DNA of 6,004 nt from Patescibacteria group bacterium. Its GTDB lineage: Bacteria > Patescibacteria > Microgenomatia > Daviesbacterales > UBA10151. The number at the start of each line of letters is the position of its first letter. Position 1 is the stretch's first letter. Under the pieces are notes generated by a model. The model ran no database searches. It was not told the origin of the DNA and saw only the letters and a program-made list of their open reading frames with translations. Positions 1 through 5,306 of this stretch are shown piece by piece. The DNA lies in NCBI GenBank assembly GCA_023380995.1, contig JAMCTD010000048.1:1-6004 (forward strand), in the 5' to 3' direction. The position numbers and the translations under genes were made by a program.

Positions 1-2237
1 GCAACTATTCTAGGTTGCGTTTCTCTAACAAATGTAAGATATTCATTAGGCTTCAAGGTTCCCAATGCTCTTCTTCTTTTTATCTCTGCAAAAATATCAA
101 TTCCATAATCCTCTTTGACTTCTTTAGCATGCATTAAAGCTTCATGTGATTCCATAGTAATGGGTCTTAGTGATGTAGATTGTAATTTTCTATAATGGGC
201 CCTTTTATACTCTATTACTCGTGTTCCAGCTTCAGCACCTTTACGCTCCTGCTCTTTAGCAAGTAGACCGGAAGTAATTAAATATAATCTTTTAAGTAAT
301 AAATTTACAAATCTGTTTTGTGAGGTTGGGTCAACAGGCATTGCGAGATGAGCAACACTAAGGAATTTTCGATTTGTATCTAACCAATATTCAAGAGGCA
401 TGTCTAATCCAACTAGTCGTACAACTACTCTATGTTCTCGAGGATAAGCTCGATCAATGTTAAAAGTAATTGATTCAATACCAAGACCTTCTAATTGATG
501 ATCTCTTTTCTTCGAATAACGATCTCCTCTTGGAGAGACAAACCAAAGAGGTTTATCTAAAGTTTCATTCCATAAAAAGCCATTTTCTCTATCAATTCTT
601 TCGGGATTTGGTATTTCTTTCATAAATTCGGGAAGATTTATTAGATATTGTCGAGTAAGCAACTCTGTAGCAGCGAGTGTATCAGTAGCTAGAGGACCGG
701 AGATAAGCCTTTGGTAATCAGCTATCATACCTGCAATTGAGGGTTCTTTTAATTTTCGTCGTCTTATTTCCCCTGGTAATAGCATTAATAAGTCGATTTC
801 TATACCTTTTTGACGCAATATTGAAGGAAGCGGGAGCAAACCAAGGAAAGATCTGACATGCTCATACCTCTCATCTGTAAGGTAAATTTTGTCTGGACTA
901 TATGTGGCATCAATATAATCTACGGCAGCGGCTATTGCTTGAGAATGTTTAATCCGTTCCTTACCCTCATATCTGTACATATTAGCAACTCTCCATAAGC
1001 CGTTGTATAACCTACAGGCATCCTCTGTATGAAATTGAATTACTGATTCAGGTAGTTTACTAACAGTTTCTAGATTTAATGGATCTAACCGTAACAAATC
1101 AGGTCTTTGACCTAATGTGTTATACATAGTAACTGTGGCAGGAATCCTCTCACTGCCAATAGCTGTAAATTCATTCCTTGCTGGTATAGAATGCATTAAA
1201 TCAGCAAAATGGGCATCCACAAAATCTGAAATATTACTTAACATCACGGGCCTTCCTCGATATATAACCGTTGTAAAAAGGTCGTATAGCAATGACGCAT
1301 AAGGATAGGAGTCGCTTCCTAAACTGGTTTTTTGTAAAAGCCTGCGTCGAAGAAAGGTAAAATATGCTTTACTTAAATGACTCAGAAGAGTTTCTGTAGC
1401 AGGAGAAGATATTAAATTCGCTACATCTAATGCTTGTTCTAGACAGGCATCTAAGACTTTACAATCCTCTATTTTTAAAATCATATTTGGAGATTTCCTA
1501 TATTCATATCTTGCAAATAGTCCTCCATCGCTTGTTTTTGAGAGGTAAGTAGCCAATGAGTTTATAAATTGTTCAATAGGCTTTCTTTGCTTAAATTCCT
1601 CATTTAGCGGATTTCTATTTTCATCAAATGATACTTTTACCTCCTCTACCATTCTGGGAAAAGCATCAGCAATCAAGGGGTTACCAGTCTCTGTAGCATT
1701 ATTTTGTACCGAAAAAATGTCCAAGACAGCCTTTCGTAGAATTAAATCTTTTACTCTTTCTAATTCTTCTGCTTGCTTATTATTTTTAAGAATTTGAGGA
1801 TTATATTTACTAACCCAGAGATTTTGTACAAATCTTTGTGCTTTACTTTGCTTTATTCCACTTTTTTTGATTCTTTCTTTTTCATTCTCATAAACCTCGC
1901 GAGCATCTTTTGCTTTTGAAAGAAAAAATTCATGGCCTTGGGTATATTCATCTAAGAGTTCAACATAAGTAAGAAATCTGATAGCATTTCCACTAGGAGA
2001 TCGTTCTAACCCATACTTTTTGGTCATTGGAGTTGGTTTACCATCTTCAAAGAGAAATTGAGATTGAATTCCTTGAAGACGTCCTTCTAATACCCTATCA
2101 ACTTCATTCCATGTTCTTTCAGGAGAAATTAACCATTGATCAGTTATAGGGATTACATTTACTCGTAAGTCTTGAGGGAATTGCGTATGCTCTCGTGGGA
2201 TTACTATTGTTCTTAAATCATTTATACGTTCAGCCAT
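1..2237 (-). CDS. Very large protein of unknown function, C-terminus cut by window edge
   Basis: An uninterrupted minus-strand frame runs from ATG at 2237-2235 to the window edge: 745 complete codons and no stop. An in-frame TAA lies two codons upstream of the ATG, so this is the first possible start, and it fits the promoter at 2261-2289. I do not recognise the family. The protein looks cytoplasmic: no signal peptide or membrane segment. It opens MAERINDLRT and is rich in charged, helix-forming residues. Residues about 100-170 are strongly charged (Lys/Glu/Arg) and probably helical. Residues 285-330, 405-440 and 640-665 also look like amphipathic helices. A mixed segment near 560-640 (LWFVSPRGDR, then VVVRLVGLDM and PLEYWLD) may form a beta-containing domain. 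No nucleotide-binding loop, zinc site or nuclease motif is evident. Codon use resembles the neighbours. Existence of the gene is secure; function is unknown. Confidence 0.88.
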   Translation of the reverse strand, partial: MAERINDLRTIVIPREHTQFPQDLRVNVIPITDQWLISPERTWNEVDRVLEGRLQGIQSQFLFEDGKPTPMTKKYGLERSPSGNAIRFLTYVELLDEYTQGHEFFLSKAKDAREVYENEKERIKKSGIKQSKAQRFVQNLWVSKYNPQILKNNKQAEELERVKDLILRKAVLDIFSVQNNATETGNPLIADAFPRMVEEVKVSFDENRNPLNEEFKQRKPIEQFINSLATYLSKTSDGGLFARYEYRKSPNMILKIEDCKVLDACLEQALDVANLISSPATETLLSHLSKAYFTFLRRRLLQKTSLGSDSYPYASLLYDLFTTVIYRGRPVMLSNISDFVDAHFADLMHSIPARNEFTAIGSERIPATVTMYNTLGQRPDLLRLDPLNLETVSKLPESVIQFHTEDACRLYNGLWRVANMYRYEGKERIKHSQAIAAAVDYIDATYSPDKIYLTDERYEHVRSFLGLLPLPSILRQKGIEIDLLMLLPGEIRRRKLKEPSIAGMIADYQRLISGPLATDTLAATELLTRQYLINLPEFMKEIPNPERIDRENGFLWNETLDKPLWFVSPRGDRYSKKRDHQLEGLGIESITFNIDRAYPREHRVVVRLVGLDMPLEYWLDTNRKFLSVAHLAMPVDPTSQNRFVNLLLKRLYLITSGLLAKEQERKGAEAGTRVIEYKRAHYRKLQSTSLRPITMESHEALMHAKEVKEDYGIDIFAEIKRRRALGTLKPNEYLTFVRETQPRIV

Positions 2238-2260
2238 ATCTGATTACTATTAGACTGGGA

Positions 2261-2289
2261 ATTATATCAGGTTTCAGAAGCAAATTCAA
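2261..2289 (-). promoter_or_regulatory. Sigma-70-type promoter of the large minus-strand gene
   Basis: Read on the minus strand, TTGAAT (2289-2284) is followed after exactly 17 bases by a perfect TATAAT (2266-2261). The expected transcription start is near 2254, giving a leader of about 17 bases before the ATG at 2237. That leader contains no Shine-Dalgarno match. Confidence 0.7.
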
Positions 2290-2380
2290 CTATAGGATTA
2301 TTCTAGATTAACAAGACTGGAACACTTTTAGCTTAATAATTCAGCAGATTTCTGGAGAGTATTAATTTTTCGTGCCTATG
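2290..2380. other. Intergenic stretch between tRNA-Asp and the large gene
   Basis: This AT-rich stretch lies downstream of the 3' end of tRNA-Asp and upstream of the large gene's promoter. I see no convincing hairpin-plus-T-run terminator and no ORF. Read-through from the tRNA into the large gene is possible because both are on the minus strand. Confidence 0.5.
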
Positions 2381-2454
2381 CGGGGCCGACGGGACTCAAA
2401 CCCGCGACCTCCTCCGTGACAGGGAGGCGCTCTAATCAACTGAGCTACGGCCCC
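2381..2454 (-). tRNA. tRNA-Asp (anticodon GTC), with A19/T56 instead of G19/C56
   Basis: The minus strand folds into a full 74-base cloverleaf. The acceptor stem is GGGGCCG paired with CGGCCCC, the D stem GCTC/GAGC, the anticodon stem CCTCC/GGAGG with loop CTGTCAC (anticodon GTC at 2420-2418), and the T stem GCGGG/CCCGT. Known bacterial Asp identity bases are present: G2-C71, G10, G34-U35-C36, C38 and discriminator G73 (2381). CCA is not encoded; the next bases are GCATA, so a CCA-adding enzyme is needed. The oddity is a D loop with G18-A19 and a T loop TTTGAGT, so the usual G19-C56 tertiary pair becomes A19-U56. It is transcribed from its own promoter just upstream. Confidence 0.97.
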
Positions 2455-2465
2455 AAACTGCAGGT

Positions 2466-2495
2466 ATTGTACCAAATAATTTGCCCTCTTGACAA
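2466..2495 (-). promoter_or_regulatory. Promoter of tRNA-Asp
   Basis: On the minus strand, TTGTCA (2495-2490) and TACAAT (2471-2466) are separated by 18 bases, each matching consensus at 5 of 6 positions. Transcription would begin around 2459, about five bases before the mature tRNA 5' end. The -35 overlaps the plus-strand -35 of the LysM gene. Confidence 0.65.
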
Positions 2496-2517
2496 TTAAG
2501 TGAATTTAGATTAAAAC
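2489..2517 (+). promoter_or_regulatory. Probable promoter of the LysM / GT-C-TPR transcription unit
   Basis: A perfect -35 TTGACA (2489-2494) is followed after 17 bases by TAAAAC (2512-2517), a weak 4-of-6 match to -10. The start would be near 2524, leaving a leader of about 33 bases before the ATG at 2557. No Shine-Dalgarno sequence precedes that ATG. The -35 hexamer is shared, on the opposite strand, with the tRNA-Asp promoter. Confidence 0.45.
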
Positions 2518-2556
2518 GTACCTGTAAGAAAACTGCCTCCTAATCTGCTCATAAAA

Positions 2557-3231
2557 ATGGTAAAGAAAACTTCTATCAATACAAAGAAAGTTTCTTCTAA
2601 TAACAAGAGTTATTTAGAAAAACTTGAAAATGAGGTTCAGACTAACCAATCCAAAGTTAGCCTAGTTTTAGGCGCGCTAATTATTTTGGTGATTGGTATC
2701 TTAGTTTTTAATTACTTCAACAGAAATAAGGCCAGCTTAGGCCCTGCTCAACAAAGCCAGACAAGTGAACAAGAAAACGTTTCACCGGACAAACTTCCCG
2801 GCAATTATACTGTTAAAGAGGGAGATACTTTATTTAGTATTGCAGAAAAATACTATCAGGATGGATATAAATATACGGAGATTGCCAAAGCAAACAATTT
2901 AACAAATGCCGATCAAATCGAAGCCGAACAGGTTATTAAAATCCCCAAGCTGGAAACTCAACAAGCTCAAGCCTCACCAGAAGCATCTGCGCCAGAAGCA
3001 TCTGTTTCTGCCGAAACCCAGGAAAGCTTAGGGACAGGAGGGGGTAACACTACTATCTGGGGGCCCAGAATTGAAGGAGATAAATACACTGTGGTTGAAG
3101 AAGATTGGCTGTCTAAGATAGCCGGCAGAGCTTATGGTGACATCTCCGCATTCGAACGCATAGCGAAAGCAAACAATATCTCAAACCCGGACCTCATCGA
3201 ACCGGGAACGGTATTGGTTATCCCCCGATAA
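2557..3231 (+). CDS. Membrane-anchored protein with two LysM domains
   Basis: This 224-residue protein has a Lys-rich, probably cytoplasmic N-terminus (1-33), one transmembrane helix at about 34-54 (VSLVLGALIILVIGILVFNYF without a cleavage site), and an outer part with two LysM modules at about 83-130 and 176-223. LysM domains bind the N-acetylglucosamine of peptidoglycan, so it likely anchors the membrane to the cell wall or positions a partner there. LysM1 is canonical (YTVKEGDTLFSIA, ending VIKIP). LysM2 is divergent: YTVVEEDWLSKIA has Glu in place of the conserved Gly, yet the end VLVIPR is typical. A low-complexity Ala/Pro/Ser/Glu linker (about 134-158) and a Gly-rich stretch join them. 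No catalytic domain is present. It is followed after 17 bases by the GT-C-TPR gene, suggesting co-transcription. No Shine-Dalgarno is visible; this ATG gives a sensible cytoplasmic tail before the helix. Confidence 0.93.
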   Translation: MVKKTSINTKKVSSNNKSYLEKLENEVQTNQSKVSLVLGALIILVIGILVFNYFNRNKASLGPAQQSQTSEQENVSPDKLPGNYTVKEGDTLFSIAEKYYQDGYKYTEIAKANNLTNADQIEAEQVIKIPKLETQQAQASPEASAPEASVSAETQESLGTGGGNTTIWGPRIEGDKYTVVEEDWLSKIAGRAYGDISAFERIAKANNISNPDLIEPGTVLVIPR

Positions 3232-3242
3232 TTTTGTATACT
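3214..3242 (+). promoter_or_regulatory. Possible internal promoter giving a leaderless GT-C-TPR transcript
   Basis: TATACT (3237-3242), preceded by TG one base away at 3235-3236 (partial extended -10 character), follows a weak TTGGTT (3214-3219) at 17-base spacing. A start seven bases past the box would fall on the GTG at 3249. The -35 lies inside the 3' end of the LysM gene. No Shine-Dalgarno is present, which fits leaderless translation, but this is inference from spacing. Confidence 0.4.
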
Positions 3243-3248
3243 TTCTAG

Positions 3249-4853
3249 GTGATCAAAAAACACTGGCCGATTTTCCTGCTTTTACTTCTTTTGGTAATTG
3301 TTACATATGGTAATTCGTTAAATAATGTTTTTTTATCAGACGACCTTGCTGAAATAGTCCAAAATCCTAATATAGGTAACTTTGGTAATGTTTTTAACCA
3401 TCCAGGCTTTCTTAGACCCCTGTTATATTGGTTAGTCTATACTATCGGAGGATTAAGCCCTTTTCTATTCAGGTCTATTAATATCTTTTTTCATATAGCC
3501 ACAGTTTTTTCTGTTTACATCTTATTTAATCTAATATCTTCTAAAAGAGTAGCAATTATTGCAGCAACACTACTGGCTGTTCATCCGGCAATTTCTGAAG
3601 GAGTTGTGTGGATTTCAGGTGGCATGTACAGCCAATACGCCTTCTTTTTCTTACTCTCTTTCATATTTTACATTCTTTCAAAGAAAGGCAAGAAATATTA
3701 CTTGGCTTCTATCATCAGCTTCTATCTGACATTTATGTCACATCCACAAATGCCTGTATCACTTTTTTTGGTCTTTCCTCTTTGGGAACTGGCGTTTGGC
3801 AATCTAAAAAAGAATTGGCCAAAAACAATCCCTTATTTGCTGCTATCAATAGTTTTTGTTTTGGTTTCGGTAAGCGCTCTCTCGGAGCGTGAAGCTACTC
3901 TTAAATCAACTCACTACCAGACAGGCGGCATTGATAACCCATTTGTACTTCTTCCTGTCGCAATAACTTCCTACTTTGAACTGGTTTTATTCCCTAAAAC
4001 TTTAACGCTTTATCATTCGGAACTAAACTTTGGTCAAATCCAGTTTATTTTAAGGTCTCTGGTAACACTGGCTTTTTTCATCGCAATCTTAATCAGTTTT
4101 AAAAAGAACAAATTTATTTTTTTCTGGTCTTCATTTTTCTTAATAGCGCTTGCAGATCGGATTACTCCTTTTAGACTTAACTGGATTGTGGCAGAAAGAT
4201 ATCTGTATTTGCCAGTTGTGGGTTTGTTTGCTTTAGTAGCTTTAGGGTTTGATAAAATCAGTCAGCATCCTAAACTTAAACAAATCAGTTATATTCTAAT
4301 CAGCTTAATAATAATTTTACTTTCCGCAAGAACTATTGTCAGAAATATTGATTGGAAAAATGAGGATAATTTATGGATAGCCACAGGCAAAACTTCCCCC
4401 TCTTCACCTAATACTCACAATAATTTAGGTGATGTCTATGGAAGGCACGGGGATAGAATGGCAGCTTTGAAAGAATTCCAAAGGGCAATAGAATTAAAAC
4501 CTAATTATGGTGATGCTTATCATAATTTGGCAAATACTTATACAGAGCTTGAACAACCAGATAAAGCTTTGGAAAATTACCAAAATGCCCTAAAATACAA
4601 TCCCAACCTTTGGCAGTCTTATCAAAATATAGCAGCAATTTATTTTAAACAAAAAAAGTATGATTTAGCTTTGGAGAACATCCAAAAAGCCATTCAAATT
4701 AACCCTAAAAACCTTAATCTAAGGATTAATCTTGGGGTTACTTATCTGGTGATGGAAGATAAGGAAAAAGCAAAAGCAGTTTTTGTTGAGATTTTAAATT
4801 TTGATCCTCAAAATCAGATAGCCAAACAAGGTTTGGTGGAAAGTAGTAAATAA
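3249..4853 (+). CDS. GT-C-fold membrane glycosyltransferase-like protein with C-terminal TPRs (TMTC-like)
   Basis: This 534-residue protein begins at GTG; an in-frame TAG immediately precedes it, and later starts would remove the first helix. Residues 1-365 form a multi-pass membrane region of roughly nine or ten helices. Features of the GT-C/PMT-like TPR proteins (TMTC-type) are visible: FLSDD followed by NP in the first outer loop (D31-D32, the position of the catalytic-type acidic pair), HPAISEGVVWISG (112-124), AERYLYLP (315-322), and RNIDW...LW (365-376). Four 34-residue TPRs follow at about 387-420, 421-454, 455-488 and 489-522. By family analogy it would transfer a sugar from a polyprenyl-phosphate donor to exported protein or glycan, with the TPRs binding a partner; substrate and activity are inferred. 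It follows the LysM gene by 17 bases, so the pair probably forms an operon. It could instead be a catalytically inactive scaffold. Confidence 0.88.
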   Translation: MIKKHWPIFLLLLLLVIVTYGNSLNNVFLSDDLAEIVQNPNIGNFGNVFNHPGFLRPLLYWLVYTIGGLSPFLFRSINIFFHIATVFSVYILFNLISSKRVAIIAATLLAVHPAISEGVVWISGGMYSQYAFFFLLSFIFYILSKKGKKYYLASIISFYLTFMSHPQMPVSLFLVFPLWELAFGNLKKNWPKTIPYLLLSIVFVLVSVSALSEREATLKSTHYQTGGIDNPFVLLPVAITSYFELVLFPKTLTLYHSELNFGQIQFILRSLVTLAFFIAILISFKKNKFIFFWSSFFLIALADRITPFRLNWIVAERYLYLPVVGLFALVALGFDKISQHPKLKQISYILISLIIILLSARTIVRNIDWKNEDNLWIATGKTSPSSPNTHNNLGDVYGRHGDRMAALKEFQRAIELKPNYGDAYHNLANTYTELEQPDKALENYQNALKYNPNLWQSYQNIAAIYFKQKKYDLALENIQKAIQINPKNLNLRINLGVTYLVMEDKEKAKAVFVEILNFDPQNQIAKQGLVESSK

Positions 4854-4857
4854 AGTT

Positions 4858-5112
4858 TTAGTTTACCTTAACACTTTCAAATGGCCCAATCAGGATAGGT
4901 AATTTTATGGGCAGAACTTGTTTCTGATTCTTTATTATTAGTTCAATTTTAGAATACCTATCATAATATCTATTGACCAAATAACAATTCTTTAGGTTAA
5001 CTAGTTTTATCCTTGGAAATATTTGGAAAGTTGTGCCTAAAGGTTGAGTAACTGGATAAGATTTTGATTGGATAACAAACTTTACTGCTGAATTATTATG
5101 TAGATAAATCTT
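4858..5112 (-). pseudogene. Start-less open frame, probable C-terminal remnant of a decayed gene
   Basis: On the minus strand, 84 sense codons run from just after an in-frame TAA (5115-5113) to TAA at 4860-4858. There is no ATG, GTG or TTG near its beginning. The translation reads like the end of a beta-rich protein (KFVIQSKSYP early, IELIIKNQ mid, LPILIGPFESVKVN at the end), and such a long open stretch is unusual in AT-rich DNA. A second frame upstream (5167-5099) reads KLFPGFYPYFGSSGFTPLKD and then stops, so a frameshift near 5100-5112 could join the two. Its stop lies only 4 bases from the convergent GT-C-TPR stop, as expected for a former gene. The 3' end of tRNA-Thr lies immediately upstream. 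I do not recognise the family. It could also be chance. Confidence 0.4.
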
Positions 5113-5130
5113 TTAAAGGAGTGAAGCCAG

Positions 5131-5184
5131 ATGACCCAAAGTATGGATAAAATCCAGGAAACAATTTCTAGGATGGGAATGTAA
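5131..5184 (+). CDS. Candidate 17-residue micro-ORF with a strong Shine-Dalgarno
   Basis: AAAGGAG (5115-5121) sits 9 bases before ATG at 5131, and the frame MTQSMDKIQETISRMGM ends at TAA 5182-5184. This is the only strong ribosome-binding site in the window; the annotated genes here lack one. The peptide could form a short amphipathic helix. It ends 5 bases before the tRNA-Thr 3' end, on the opposite strand, and overlaps the minus-strand remnant. No convincing promoter lies upstream. It may be a real small peptide, the stump of a gene cut off at the tRNA, or coincidence. Confidence 0.25.
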   Translation: MTQSMDKIQETISRMGM

Positions 5185-5189
5185 AGGGG

Positions 5190-5261
5190 AGCCGAAGGTG
5201 GGAATCGAACCCACGACCCGTGCTTTACGAAAGCACTGCTCTACCACTGAGCCACTTCGGC
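5190..5261 (-). tRNA. tRNA-Thr (anticodon CGT)
   Basis: The minus strand forms a standard 72-base cloverleaf with every stem fully paired: acceptor GCCGAAG/CTTCGGC, D stem GCTC/GAGC, anticodon stem GTGCT/AGCAC with loop TTCGTAA (anticodon CGT at 5229-5227, reading ACG), and T stem GTGGG/CCCAC with the usual TTCGATT loop. G18-G19 and C56 are conventional, unlike the tRNA-Asp in this window. The discriminator is T (5190). The following bases are CCCC, so CCA is not encoded. It lies 45 bases downstream of the LTD gene on the same strand and may be co-transcribed or use the promoter at 5279-5287. Confidence 0.97.
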
Positions 5262-5278
5262 AAACTGTCTTTCACTGT

Positions 5279-5287
5279 ATTTTATCA
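5279..5287 (-). promoter_or_regulatory. Possible extended -10 promoter of tRNA-Thr
   Basis: The minus strand carries TGATAAAAT (5287-5279), an extended -10 (TG, one base, then TAAAAT). No recognisable -35 lies 16-18 bases upstream. A start near 5272 would leave about ten bases before the tRNA 5' end. Confidence 0.4.
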
Positions 5288-5306
5288 CGGCTAGAGCAAG
5301 AAAATC

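Noticed and set aside
1117..1302. Plus-strand 61-codon ORF
   Set aside because: It lies wholly antisense to the well-supported large minus-strand gene, with no ribosome-binding site.
3608..3892. 94-codon ORF in another frame of the GT-C-TPR gene
   Set aside because: Out-of-frame shadow inside a gene whose own frame carries recognisable family motifs and membrane helices.
4894..4962. 8-base inverted repeat GATAGGTA...TACCTATC
   Set aside because: The arms are 53 bases apart, do not extend, and have no T-run; a perfect 8-mer pair in AT-rich sequence is readily coincidental.
5099..5183. Hydrophobic minus-strand frame (WILSILWVIWLHSF) next to tRNA-Thr as a membrane peptide
   Set aside because: All three minus-strand frames are partly open here, it lacks a start codon, and its tryptophans come from TGG runs of the overlapping frame; not distinguishable from chance.
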